The translations under genes were made by a program, and so were the position numbers. A stretch of 64,000 nt of DNA from positions 143,014 through 207,013 of the forward strand of contig BPAJ01000002.1 in NCBI GenBank assembly GCA_019652555.1, given 5' to 3'. This DNA is from Gammaproteobacteria bacterium. Lineage in GTDB: Bacteria; Pseudomonadota; Gammaproteobacteria; Magnimaribacterales; AG-339-G14. Position 1 is the stretch's first letter. Every line of letters starts with the position of its first letter. Shown here piece after piece: positions 18,767 to 26,816 of the stretch. Below the pieces are notes generated by a model that searched no databases, was not told the origin of the DNA, and worked only from the letters and a program-made list of their open reading frames with translations.

Positions 18767-19531
18767 ATGATTATAGTTCTATCTCCAGCTAAGACGTTAG
18801 ATTATTCTTTTTCAGAAAAGGGACTGGATTTCTCAGTACCGCCTTTTTTGCCTAAATCTAAAAATTTAGTGTCTACTATGAAGAAATTCAATAAATCTGA
18901 GTTGTCTTCTTTAATGGGAGTCAGTGAAAAAATTTCTGCTTTAAACCATGATAGATTCCAGAATTGGTCTCAAGCAACCAAACCTTCAGCTCATGCGAAA
19001 CAAGCTGGATTTGTTTTTAAAGGAGATGTCTATCAAGGACTGGAGTTTGAAAAACTTTCAAAACAAGACATAAATTTTGCACAAAAACACCTCAGGATCC
19101 TTTCTGGACTTTATGGAGTTTTAAAACCATTAGATATTATTTCGCCTTACCGTCTTGAGATGGGTACTAAAATTTCTGTTGCAAAAAACAAGGACTTGTA
19201 TGAGTTTTGGAAAGAAGAAATTACCAATCATTTAAACAAAGATCTCAAAGCAACTTCTATTTTGGTGAATCTTGCTTCTATTGAATATTTTTCATCTGTT
19301 GATACTGAAAAGTTGAAAAGCCGAGTCATCAGTCCGGTCTTCAAAGATTTTAAAAACGGCCAATTCAAGATAATTAGCTTTTACGCGAAAAAGGCTAGAG
19401 GATTAATGGCCAAGTATTTGATTGAAAATCGAGCTAAAACTTCTGAAGATCTTCAAAAATTCAATCTAGACGGCTATAAATTTTCCAAAAAAGATTCGAC
19501 TGAAGATAGCCCAGTTTTTCTAAGAAAATAA
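18767..19531 (+). CDS. yaaA: peroxide stress protein YaaA
   Basis: A 254-residue member of the YaaA/DUF328 family. It begins MIIVLSPAKTLDY, and contains HLRILSGLYGVLKPLDIISPYRLEMG and the late FYAKKARGLMAKY motif, all hallmarks. In E. coli YaaA lowers free iron and limits oxidative DNA damage; the protein binds DNA in a helix-hairpin-helix-like fold. It is single-gene, divergent from dctQ and convergent with the isomerase gene one base after its stop. Confidence 0.93.
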   Translation: MIIVLSPAKTLDYSFSEKGLDFSVPPFLPKSKNLVSTMKKFNKSELSSLMGVSEKISALNHDRFQNWSQATKPSAHAKQAGFVFKGDVYQGLEFEKLSKQDINFAQKHLRILSGLYGVLKPLDIISPYRLEMGTKISVAKNKDLYEFWKEEITNHLNKDLKATSILVNLASIEYFSSVDTEKLKSRVISPVFKDFKNGQFKIISFYAKKARGLMAKYLIENRAKTSEDLQKFNLDGYKFSKKDSTEDSPVFLRK

Positions 19532-19532
19532 T

Positions 19533-20411
19533 CTACCCTTGATATCCACCATCAAGATATTTTTTTCCAGTTCTTGGAATTAAATCATCAAACTCTGGGT
19601 CTTTATTATTTGCTTTTGCTTCAAAGGCTACAGACATCTCATCACTAATTCCCATTGCAGCATTCCACAAAGCAACATGATTTAGAGACTCTTCAATTGT
19701 ATGATCTCGTCCATAATTAAGAATTTCTTTTGTTCCCGCAACTGCCAAAGGACCTTTGGAAGCAATTTCTTCTGCAATAATTTTCACCGCTGACATCATT
19801 TCTTCATGGGAATCAAAAACTTTGTTTACCAAGCCATGAGCTTTTGCTTCATCAGCAAAAAACCTTCTGCCTGTGTAGGCTAATTCTCTTACTACTCCTT
19901 CTGGAATCAATCTTGGAATTCTTTGCAAAGTTCCAACATCTGCTGCCATCCCAATATTAATTTCTTGGATACAAAAGAAAGCTTCTTTAGTACAGAATCT
20001 CATATCTGTTGCTGTTGCCAGGTCTAAACCACCACCTATACAACCTCCTTGAATAGCTGAAATAACTGGAATTCTTGCTTTTTCAAGAGAAGTGATTGTA
20101 TGTTGAAGGTCAAGAGTGATTCTAAAACCTGCTTCCTTTTTCATTCCATTATGGGTATTGGAAGATTTTGGCTCAGTGGGATTGTCGCTCAATGAAAAGT
20201 TAGCTAAATCCATTCCGGCACAAAAATGTTTTCCTGTAGAAGATAGGACTATTACCCTTGCACTGGCATCATCAGATATTTTTTCAACAAGATGAGGCAA
20301 TTCTGACCAAAATGCTTTATTCATTGTATTGTATTCATCTGGTCGACACATGGTTACATACGCCACTTTGTTTTTTATTTCTAAATCAAAACAAGTATAT
20401 TTATTTGTCAT
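19533..20411 (-). CDS. delta(3,5)-delta(2,4)-dienoyl-CoA isomerase-like crotonase
   Basis: A 292-residue crotonase-fold protein. The oxyanion-hole segments are KHFCAGMDLA and GGCIGGGLDL. Three acidic residues, D130, E150 and D158, have the same 20- and 8-residue spacing as the catalytic Asp/Glu/Asp of mammalian ECH1, and the segment GMAADVGTLQR is nearly the ECH1 motif. This supports isomerisation of 3,5-dienoyl-CoA during breakdown of odd-position unsaturated fatty acids, rather than simple enoyl-CoA hydration. GGAGTTGAA before the ATG gives a good ribosome-binding site. A 55-codon gene lies just upstream on the same strand. Confidence 0.88.
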   Translation of the reverse strand: MTNKYTCFDLEIKNKVAYVTMCRPDEYNTMNKAFWSELPHLVEKISDDASARVIVLSSTGKHFCAGMDLANFSLSDNPTEPKSSNTHNGMKKEAGFRITLDLQHTITSLEKARIPVISAIQGGCIGGGLDLATATDMRFCTKEAFFCIQEINIGMAADVGTLQRIPRLIPEGVVRELAYTGRRFFADEAKAHGLVNKVFDSHEEMMSAVKIIAEEIASKGPLAVAGTKEILNYGRDHTIEESLNHVALWNAAMGISDEMSVAFEAKANNKDPEFDDLIPRTGKKYLDGGYQG

Positions 20412-20423
20412 TTCAACTCCTTT

Positions 20424-20591
20424 TTACTTTTTAAGTTTTTCAATCAAATCTATTGAAAGCTCTTCAAGTTCCTCAATTAACTCAAACTCTTTATGATGAG
20501 GCATTACAACCTTTCTATTTTTCAGACTAAGTCTCTTTAGACCGGAATGAATGTCTTCAGCTTGTTTCAATAAATCTTCTTTATCAACCAT
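20424..20591 (-). CDS. small helical protein, 55 residues
   Basis: A 55-codon reading frame with an ATG start (complement of 20589-20591) and TAA stop at 20424-20426, lying 12 bases upstream of the isomerase gene on the same strand. The product starts MVDKEDLLKQAED, has a basic middle (LKRLSLKNRKVVMP) and ends in an acidic helix (EFELIEELEELSIDLIEKLKK). It fills what would otherwise be an unexplained 236-base gap and is strongly amphipathic. I do not recognise a family. Only a weak AGAGA precedes the start. Confidence 0.5.
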   Translation of the reverse strand: MVDKEDLLKQAEDIHSGLKRLSLKNRKVVMPHHKEFELIEELEELSIDLIEKLKK

Positions 20592-20599
20592 AATATGTT

Positions 20600-20643
20600 C
20601 TCTAATTAGAGTGTTATTGTAATTTATAAATAGTATTTATAAA
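20600..20643. repeat. two perfect palindromes in the cysQ intergenic region
   Basis: Bases 20600-20611 read CTCTAATTAGAG, a perfect 12-base palindrome. Bases 20623-20643 form a perfect inverted repeat with 10-base arms around a central G (TTTATAAATA / TATTTATAAA). They lie between the divergent 55-codon gene and cysQ, and the second ends five bases before the cysQ start. They could be operator sites or an mRNA hairpin at the start codon; AT richness makes chance more likely than usual. Confidence 0.5.
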
Positions 20644-20647
20644 AATA

Positions 20648-21451
20648 ATGATGAATAAAGTGAATCAAACTCATATCTCAGAAAAGTTAATTAAAATATT
20701 CAAAAGCGCGAAAAAGTTTTTTGTTAATTTTGACTCAATAGATCTTAAGGTAAGTTATAAAAAAGATAACTCTCCTCTGACAATCTTAGATACCGAGGTA
20801 GACCAATTCATAAGAAAAGAGCTAAAAAAAATTAATCAAGATTTTGCACTCATCTCTGAAGAGACTAGCCAAGAACAAGCAAATTCTGAATACGCTTGGA
20901 TCATAGATCCTATAGATGGTACAAAAGAATTAATAAATGGCAGTGATGAATTTACTTTAAACATTGCCCTAATTAACAAACAAAAACCAATACTTGGCGC
21001 TATCTATCAACCCATGAAAGATAGCATCTTTTTAGGCGGTACTGATTTACCACCAAAAAAAATTATTGATGAAAAAATGGTGTCTCTTTCTAATAAGAAC
21101 AATCAAATCTGCAATGTTTTAATTAGTAAATCTCACAGCAGTGAAGAAGAAATGGATTTTTGTGCAAAAGTAATGTCTAAATTTAAGGGATCTAAAGTTA
21201 TTAGAATGGGAAGTTCGATAAAGTTTTGTAGGATTTGTGAAGGAATAGCAGACCTTTATCCTAGATTTGGAGATATTTATTCCTGGGATATCGCAGCTGG
21301 ACACGCTATTTTAAAAGCTTTTGGAGGAGATGTATTGGATACAGACCTTCAAGAGATTTCTTATGATATGAACGAAAAACAGTTAATTAAGGGATTTTTT
21401 GCTTTTTCTAATAAAAATAGGTTGGATTTTCTGAGGCAAATAGATTCTTAA
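20648..21451 (+). CDS. cysQ: 3'(2'),5'-bisphosphate nucleotidase
   Basis: A 267-residue inositol monophosphatase-family enzyme. The metal-binding motifs are SEET (about 70-73), DPIDGTKELING (87-98) and WDIAAGHAIL near residue 218. The DGTKE then EFTLNIAL pattern is typical of CysQ, which hydrolyses 3'-phosphoadenosine 5'-phosphate made during sulfate assimilation. Two consecutive ATGs (20648 and 20651) could start translation. It stands alone, about 70 bases ahead of rpoH. Confidence 0.88.
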   Translation: MMNKVNQTHISEKLIKIFKSAKKFFVNFDSIDLKVSYKKDNSPLTILDTEVDQFIRKELKKINQDFALISEETSQEQANSEYAWIIDPIDGTKELINGSDEFTLNIALINKQKPILGAIYQPMKDSIFLGGTDLPPKKIIDEKMVSLSNKNNQICNVLISKSHSSEEEMDFCAKVMSKFKGSKVIRMGSSIKFCRICEGIADLYPRFGDIYSWDIAAGHAILKAFGGDVLDTDLQEISYDMNEKQLIKGFFAFSNKNRLDFLRQIDS

Positions 21452-21503
21452 ACTATTTTTATAACTTTTTTAGTAAATTATTTCTAAAAAGATGAAAAAA
21501 AGG

Positions 21504-21509
21504 TATAAA
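21504..21509 (+). promoter_or_regulatory. possible -10 element for rpoH
   Basis: TATAAA is found 10 bases before the rpoH ATG, with no good -35 hexamer at the expected distance. If used, the transcript would have a very short leader, and no Shine-Dalgarno sequence lies before the ATG. The call is tentative; AT-rich sequence gives many such matches. Confidence 0.25.
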
Positions 21510-21519
21510 ATTCGCAATT

Positions 21520-22371
21520 ATGGGTAAAGAACTACAACCTATGGATATTTCTTCTCCAGGACAAAACCTGGAGTCCTATCTTAATTCTATTCAAAATATC
21601 TCTATTTTGACTCCCGAAGAGGAGAAAAAACTTGCCGAAGAGCTTTACTATAATAATGACTTGGAAGCGGCTAGAAAGCTTGTAATGGCACATTTGAGGT
21701 TTGTCGCTCATGTGGCCAGAGGCTATTCCGGATATGGCCTTCCTCAAGCAGATCTTATTCAAGAAGGAAACGTTGGCCTTATGAAAGCTGTAAGGAAATT
21801 CAATCCAGAAGTTGGCGTCAGGCTCATATCCTTTGCGATTCATTGGATAAAATCTGAAATTCATGAATACATTTTAAAAAATTGGAAAATCGTCAAAGTA
21901 GCAACTACCAAAGCTCAAAGAAAGCTTTTCTTTAATCTTAGAAGTAAAAGAAAAGAGTTAAATTGGCTCTCTTCTGATGAAGTAAAAATGATTTCCTCCG
22001 AATTAGGTGTAGATGAAAAATCTGTAAAAGAAATGGAATCCAGAATGAATTCTTCAGATGTTTCTTTTGACCCACCTGCAGAAGCCAATGACGATCAGGC
22101 ATCTTACAGCCCCGCTAATTACATTTCTGATTCAAGCATGGATCCAGCAGAGCTCATTGAAAAAAATGATTTAGAAAAACACAACAATAGCGAACTTCTT
22201 TCTGCTATTTCTGAATTAGATCAAAGAAGCAAAGAAATTTTAATGGATCGTTGGCTTAGTGACATGAAACCCACTCTTCACGAACTATCTGATAAATATG
22301 GAGTTAGCGCAGAACGAATAAGGCAAATTGAAAAATCTGCCATGGACGTGATAAAGGAAAAATTGAGCTAA
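21520..22371 (+). CDS. rpoH: RNA polymerase sigma-32 (heat shock) factor
   Basis: A 283-residue group 3-like sigma-70 family protein. Region 1.2/2 has LTPEEEKKLAEEL and LVMAHLRFVAHVARGYSGYGLPQADLIQEGN-type sequence. The RpoH box (QRKLFFNLRS) is at about 136-145, and region 4.2 ends the protein with YGVSAERIRQIEKSAMD. It directs transcription of chaperone and protease genes. The short leader shows no obvious long thermosensor structure. It starts a plus-strand run rpoH-thiS-thiG-trmB with 0-3 base gaps or overlaps. A sigma-32-type promoter recognised in this window lies before hspQ. Confidence 0.96.
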   Translation: MGKELQPMDISSPGQNLESYLNSIQNISILTPEEEKKLAEELYYNNDLEAARKLVMAHLRFVAHVARGYSGYGLPQADLIQEGNVGLMKAVRKFNPEVGVRLISFAIHWIKSEIHEYILKNWKIVKVATTKAQRKLFFNLRSKRKELNWLSSDEVKMISSELGVDEKSVKEMESRMNSSDVSFDPPAEANDDQASYSPANYISDSSMDPAELIEKNDLEKHNNSELLSAISELDQRSKEILMDRWLSDMKPTLHELSDKYGVSAERIRQIEKSAMDVIKEKLS

Positions 22372-22374
22372 ATT

Positions 22375-22590
22375 TTGGTAAGCTCTCCAATAAAAATCTT
22401 CATAAACGGCGATTTAAAAAAATTTCCTCAAGAAACAAATATCGTCTCTGTCTTAGAGTCTCTAAATATATCTTCCAAACACATTGCAATTGAAATAAAT
22501 GAAAATTTGGTTTTTAGATCGGATTGGCAGGAAACCAATCTTAAAGATGGAGATAAAGTAGAAATTGTAAAAGCGATAGGTGGTGGTTAA
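22375..22590 (+). CDS. thiS: sulfur carrier protein ThiS
   Basis: A 71-residue ubiquitin-like sulfur carrier ending in the required Gly-Gly (AIGGG). Its C-terminal thiocarboxylate donates sulfur for the thiazole ring of thiamine. The start is TTG, three bases after the rpoH stop. It directly precedes thiG without a gap. With so little space after rpoH, no TPP riboswitch can lie immediately before it. Confidence 0.92.
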   Translation: MVSSPIKIFINGDLKKFPQETNIVSVLESLNISSKHIAIEINENLVFRSDWQETNLKDGDKVEIVKAIGGG

Positions 22591-23370
22591 TTGACTCAGG
22601 ACAGCTTAGTCGTTGCGGGAAAAAACTACTCATCAAGACTTCTAGTAGGTACAGGTAAATATAAAGATGAAGCTGAAGCAATCGCCTCTATTGAAGCTTC
22701 GGGAGCAGAAATTGTTACCGTTGCTGTTAGAAGAATAGACCTTCAAAACGATAAAGATTCTTCAATTCTTGATTATATATCTCCGGATAAATACACAATT
22801 CTTCCTAATACTGCTGGTGCCTATTCAACAAAAGATGCAGTGCGGATGGCAAAATTAGGTAGAGAGATTTTGGGCGGTAAAAACTTACTAAAGTTAGAAG
22901 TACTTGATGATCCAAAAACGTTACTACCAAATATGGATTCGACCATAGAGGCAGCAGAAATTTTAGTAAGAGACGGTTTTGAGGTAATGGTTTATTGCAC
23001 AGCTGATTATGAAAGTTGCATGAAACTTGAAGATATTGGATGTGTTTCCATAATGCCATTAGCTGCACCCATTGGTTCTGGCCAGGGTATTGCAGAGCCT
23101 CAAAAAATTCAAAAAATTATTGATTCAGTTTCTGTGCCAGTCATTATTGATGCTGGTATTGGTACTGCTTCAGATGCTTCAATAGCAATGGAAATGGGGG
23201 CTGATGCAGTTTTATTAAACACCGCCATTGCAAAATCTGAAAATCCTACTCAGATGGCCTTAGCAATGAAATTAGCAGTTGAATCAGGAAGGCTTGCCCA
23301 CAAATCAGGAAGAATTCCTAAATCCCAACCTAGTCCTAGCTCTCCAGAAAAAGGCATCATTGAGTCTTGA
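22591..23370 (+). CDS. thiG: thiazole synthase
   Basis: ThiG is a 259-residue TIM-barrel enzyme that builds the thiazole phosphate of thiamine from deoxyxylulose phosphate, dehydroglycine or iminoglycine, and ThiS-thiocarboxylate. Signatures are SRLLVGTGKYKD near the N-terminus, LLKLEVLDD, and the phosphate-binding end VIIDAGIGTASDASIAMEMGADAVLLNTAIA-type sequence. The start is TTG immediately after thiS, and the stop overlaps the trmB TTG by four bases. ThiS and ThiG form the working pair. Confidence 0.96.
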   Translation: MTQDSLVVAGKNYSSRLLVGTGKYKDEAEAIASIEASGAEIVTVAVRRIDLQNDKDSSILDYISPDKYTILPNTAGAYSTKDAVRMAKLGREILGGKNLLKLEVLDDPKTLLPNMDSTIEAAEILVRDGFEVMVYCTADYESCMKLEDIGCVSIMPLAAPIGSGQGIAEPQKIQKIIDSVSVPVIIDAGIGTASDASIAMEMGADAVLLNTAIAKSENPTQMALAMKLAVESGRLAHKSGRIPKSQPSPSSPEKGIIES

Positions 23371-24020
23371 AAAGAGAGGTTAAATCTTTTGTGCATGTTC
23401 GCAGCAGAACATCCAAAAAAGATCTAGAAATTTTCGAGAAATTTAAAAATAAGAATTTTTTTGATTCAAAAGAAGTTAGCCATATATCAAAATTACTTCC
23501 GGAAAAAAAAATTAATATTCTTGAAATAGGCTTTGGAGATGGTAACAACTTAATTGAAAAGGCAATGGCCAACTCTAATATGAACTTTTATGGGATCGAA
23601 GTTTTTAAGTCTGGTATTGCCTCCGTTTTGAAACAGGTGCAAATTCATGATTTAAAAAACATATGTTTGTTTTATGGCGATGCAAAAGATTTTTTAGTAA
23701 AAATTGAAAAACCTTTTTTTGATTTTATTTTTATTTTATTTCCAGATCCTTGGCCGAAAAAAAAACATTGGAAAAGAAGGTTGATAGACCAAAATTTTCT
23801 AAATCTCATAAAACAAAATCTAAAAGAAAAGGGACGCTTAATCGTCAAGACAGACTGGCAAGATTATGCCGATGATATAAAAAAAGACTTTGCAGAATTC
23901 AAAGTATTGCATGATTCAAATGTTTTGCAGTCACTCAAACCCATACAAACAAAATATGAGGGGAAAGCGATAGAAGAGGGTAGAGAAGTTTTTACTTATA
24001 TAACTGATTTAAATGCTTAA
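23367..24020 (+). CDS. trmB: tRNA (guanine-N7-)-methyltransferase
   Basis: TrmB methylates G46 of tRNA using S-adenosylmethionine. In 217 residues, the N-terminus has VRSRTSKKD, the SAM motif is LEIGFGDGNNLI, and FPDPWPKKKHWKRRL is the TrmB hallmark. The start is TTG overlapping the thiG stop by four bases. The 3' end overlaps the convergent rdgB gene by 29 bases, so the two coding regions share sequence in opposite directions. Confidence 0.95.
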   Translation: MKREVKSFVHVRSRTSKKDLEIFEKFKNKNFFDSKEVSHISKLLPEKKINILEIGFGDGNNLIEKAMANSNMNFYGIEVFKSGIASVLKQVQIHDLKNICLFYGDAKDFLVKIEKPFFDFIFILFPDPWPKKKHWKRRLIDQNFLNLIKQNLKEKGRLIVKTDWQDYADDIKKDFAEFKVLHDSNVLQSLKPIQTKYEGKAIEEGREVFTYITDLNA

Positions 24021-24579
24021 GCATTTCTTGAGTAGATTTTGCTCTGTGACTTATTTTCATTCTCTCTTCAAATGAGACCTCTGCCAAAGTTTGACAAGAA
24101 TTTTTAATTTTAAAAATTGGGTCATAACCAAATCCTTTATCGCCTTTTTTTTCTTTGATGATTTCTCCTTCTAATTCGCCAAAAGAAAAAAGCTCAAGAT
24201 TCTTTTGTGGATCGTAAAACGCTAATGTGGAAACAAATTTTGCTTTAGTATTTTCTAAATTTTTAACTGCTTTGAGCAATTTTTTTATATTTGTCTCATC
24301 AGTTGCATGTTTTCCTGAATATCTAGCAGAAAAAAGCCCGGGATCGTTATTTAGTAATTTAACTTCAAGGCCTGAGTCATCTCCAAGCGAGGGATGATTA
24401 CTAAGCTCACTCGCTTTTTTAGCTTTTAACATCGCATTTTCTTCATAAGAGCTTCCGGTCTCATCAATGTCTTCAGTTGTGAAGTCTTTTAACGACAGAA
24501 TCTCAAAACTGGAGTTGCTAAATAAGTCTTTGAATTCTTTGAATTTACCTTTGTTAAAAGTTGCAATAACTATCTTCAA
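23992..24579 (-). CDS. rdgB: XTP/dITP pyrophosphatase
   Basis: The 195-residue Ham1/RdgB-family enzyme hydrolyses non-canonical purine triphosphates (dITP, XTP) and so protects DNA. Motifs are IATFNKGKFKEF at the N-terminus, SLGDDSGLEV with the metal-binding acids, GLFSARYSGKHATD, and KGFGYDPIF. It overlaps metW by four bases upstream and is last in the long minus-strand run that begins at efp. Confidence 0.95.
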   Translation of the reverse strand: MKIVIATFNKGKFKEFKDLFSNSSFEILSLKDFTTEDIDETGSSYEENAMLKAKKASELSNHPSLGDDSGLEVKLLNNDPGLFSARYSGKHATDETNIKKLLKAVKNLENTKAKFVSTLAFYDPQKNLELFSFGELEGEIIKEKKGDKGFGYDPIFKIKNSCQTLAEVSFEERMKISHRAKSTQEMLKHLNQLYK

Positions 24580-25160
24580 TTTTCTTTGACAAGCTTATAA
24601 AGGGCCACTTCTGAAAATAGATTTGGTAAAAGTTTCATTAGAATGCTTTCTTCACCATTTATTTTTGAAAGTTTTCTCTCAACAATTTTGATATTAGATT
24701 TCTTACAAAGTTCCTCGAAATCCTCCAAAGAGCAAAGATGTAAATTTGGCGTTGAGTACCAATCGTAAGGCAAAGCACTCGAAACTGGCATTTGTCCCTT
24801 AAAAAAAAGTTGAAGCCTGCATTTGATATTTGCAAAATTTGGAATAGAAACAATACATTCTTTTCCAATTCGAACAATCTCTTCTAATGCTACTTCCGGT
24901 TTTTTAAGAGCCTGGATAGATTGACTCATCACAACATAATCAAAAGATTGGTTGCTAAAATTTTCCAAACCACTATCGATATCTTGTTCGATAACTGAGA
25001 TTCCTTTTTTTAAACAGCTTTTTATTTTTTCGGCATCTATTTCAATACCTAAACCGGAAGCAGACTTTTCTTTCCTTAAATCGTTAAGAAGAGACCCATC
25101 TCCACAACCAAGATCTAGAACTTTGGAGTCTCGAGAAATCCAATCATTTATCTTAAACAT
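24576..25160 (-). CDS. metW: methionine biosynthesis protein MetW
   Basis: A 194-residue methyltransferase-fold protein. SAM-motif I is LDLGCGDGSLLNDL, and the MetW signature NFANIKCRLQLFFKGQMP with LPYDWYSTPNLHLCS is intact. MetW works with MetX in the acyl-homoserine route to methionine in many proteobacteria; its exact biochemical role is still unsettled. It overlaps metX by eight bases, as is usual for this pair. Confidence 0.95.
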   Translation of the reverse strand: MFKINDWISRDSKVLDLGCGDGSLLNDLRKEKSASGLGIEIDAEKIKSCLKKGISVIEQDIDSGLENFSNQSFDYVVMSQSIQALKKPEVALEEIVRIGKECIVSIPNFANIKCRLQLFFKGQMPVSSALPYDWYSTPNLHLCSLEDFEELCKKSNIKIVERKLSKINGEESILMKLLPNLFSEVALYKLVKEN

Positions 25161-26259
25161 CTGCCTCTAAAAAACTATTAATAGCATTTTCATATCTATC
25201 GTTTTTCATTAAAAAACTATCGTGGCCTTGAATGGAATCAATATCCAAGTAACTTACTTTTTTTTCTGCATGAATTAAGGCGTCTACGATTTCTTTGGAT
25301 CTTTCTGAGGGAAATCTCCAATCAGATTTAAAAGACACAACTAAGAACTGACATGTTGCCTTTGAAAGGGTTTCAGATAGATTCCCGTCGTTCTTTTTTG
25401 CAGGATCAAAATAATCTAAAGCTTTCGTCATCAGTAAGTACGTATGTGCATTAAAACTTTTTGAAAAATTTGCTCCTTGATATCTTAAATAACTTTCTAT
25501 TTCAAACTCAACATCATAGCCGTATGCAATTTTTTCCTTCTTCAACTCTCTGCCAAATTTATTTTTCATTGATTCTTCAGAAAGATATGTAATGTGTCCT
25601 AACATTCTTGCAAGTCCCAATCCCTTTTCAGGGTGCGCATCTCCTTTTGTAAAATCAGGATCTGAAATAATTGATTGTCTTGCAACTTCATTGAAAGCGA
25701 TATTTTGAGTACTTAGCTTTGGAGCAGCTGCAATGATGATAGCCTTTGATAATTTATTAGGAAATTCAATCGCCCATTGCAAGGCTTGCATCCCTCCAAG
25801 ACTACCTCCAGCAACACTAAGCCATTTTTCAATATTGAGCTCTTCTCTTAAAAGATTTTGGCTGTTAACCCAATCGGAAACTGTAACGATTGGAAAATTA
25901 GCACCAAATTCTTTACCGGTTTGATCGTCAATTGAACCTGGTCCGGTAGAGCCATGACATCCGCCAAGGTTATTCAAAGAAACAATAAAGTATTTGTTCG
26001 TGTCAAAGGCTTTTTCTGGTCCAATAAGTTCATCCCACCATCCAGGTTTCTTGTCTTCCTTTGAATAAACACCAGCGGCATGATGATTACCACTTAGAGC
26101 ATGACATATCAAAATGGCATTAGATTTTTCTTTATTTAACTCTCCATAAGTTTCATAAATGAGTTCAAAACCATTCAAACTCTCCCCAGATTCAAGGCGA
26201 AAACTTTGGCGGTGTTTAAACTTTCGTGGCTCAACAATGAGGTGATTATCTTCTGACAT
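25153..26259 (-). CDS. metX: homoserine O-acyltransferase MetX
   Basis: A 368-residue alpha/beta-hydrolase-fold enzyme that acylates homoserine for methionine synthesis. The nucleophile elbow is GGSLGGMQALQW (S153), the acid lies in SDWRFPSERS and the His in the GHDSFL segment near the C-terminus. The oxyanion region has NLGGCHGSTGP. Acetyl- versus succinyl-CoA preference cannot be settled by eye; MetX proteins paired with MetW in gammaproteobacteria are often succinyltransferases. No SAM riboswitch can fit upstream because yggT ends next to the start. Confidence 0.95.
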   Translation of the reverse strand: MSEDNHLIVEPRKFKHRQSFRLESGESLNGFELIYETYGELNKEKSNAILICHALSGNHHAAGVYSKEDKKPGWWDELIGPEKAFDTNKYFIVSLNNLGGCHGSTGPGSIDDQTGKEFGANFPIVTVSDWVNSQNLLREELNIEKWLSVAGGSLGGMQALQWAIEFPNKLSKAIIIAAAPKLSTQNIAFNEVARQSIISDPDFTKGDAHPEKGLGLARMLGHITYLSEESMKNKFGRELKKEKIAYGYDVEFEIESYLRYQGANFSKSFNAHTYLLMTKALDYFDPAKKNDGNLSETLSKATCQFLVVSFKSDWRFPSERSKEIVDALIHAEKKVSYLDIDSIQGHDSFLMKNDRYENAINSFLEADV

Positions 26260-26814
26260 TTATATTAGACTGGTTAAACCTAAAGAAAATTTTGCGTTAT
26301 ACAAAATTCTATCAATTTGTATCAAAAGAAAAAAAACAATTATGGGTGAGAAGTCCATTCCACCAAAAATAGTAAATTTTTGAAATGGCTTTAATAAGAC
26401 ATTGGTGATGGAGTTACAAAGTGATAAAAACTGATTAGTTGATGCAGGAAAAGCCCAGCTACCGATGATGGATATGAATAACCCATATCTTAAGATTTGA
26501 CTAAACATCAACAACACACTGATTGCTGTCCAAGCCAAAGCCTCATTCAAGTTAAAATCTATTTCACTCCCTGAAAGAAAGATATAAAAACCTAAAGCTT
26601 TAAAGAAAAAGATTAGAGCCAAACAGGATAAATCTATTCGATATATCACTGGAAGAATCATGCGAAAGGGTCTTAAAAAAGGCTCTATAAAAGAGTAAGA
26701 ACGACTAACAATAATATTGTTGAAATTTACTTCAAAGATCCTAAAAAAAAAGTAAATAGAAAGAACAATCGATATCAAATTAATGAATGTGAATATCACA
26801 AAGTTTGGATTCAT
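26260..26814 (-). CDS. yggT: YggT family membrane protein
   Basis: A 184-residue membrane protein containing two YGGT repeats, each with hydrophobic segments and a short loop (FIEPFLRPFRMILPV in the first, LLKPFQKFTIFGGMDFSPIIVFF in the second). Function is unproven; the family has been linked to osmotic or ion homeostasis and to cell envelope processes. Its position between metX and proC-yggS is the widespread gammaproteobacterial arrangement. Confidence 0.9.
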   Translation of the reverse strand: MNPNFVIFTFINLISIVLSIYFFFRIFEVNFNNIIVSRSYSFIEPFLRPFRMILPVIYRIDLSCLALIFFFKALGFYIFLSGSEIDFNLNEALAWTAISVLLMFSQILRYGLFISIIGSWAFPASTNQFLSLCNSITNVLLKPFQKFTIFGGMDFSPIIVFFLLIQIDRILYNAKFSLGLTSLI

Positions 26815-26816
26815 AT

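Noticed and set aside
22372-22590. TPP riboswitch before thiS
   Set aside because: Only three bases separate rpoH and thiS, so there is no room immediately upstream.
25153-26260. SAM riboswitch before metX
   Set aside because: yggT ends directly before the metX start, leaving no leader.
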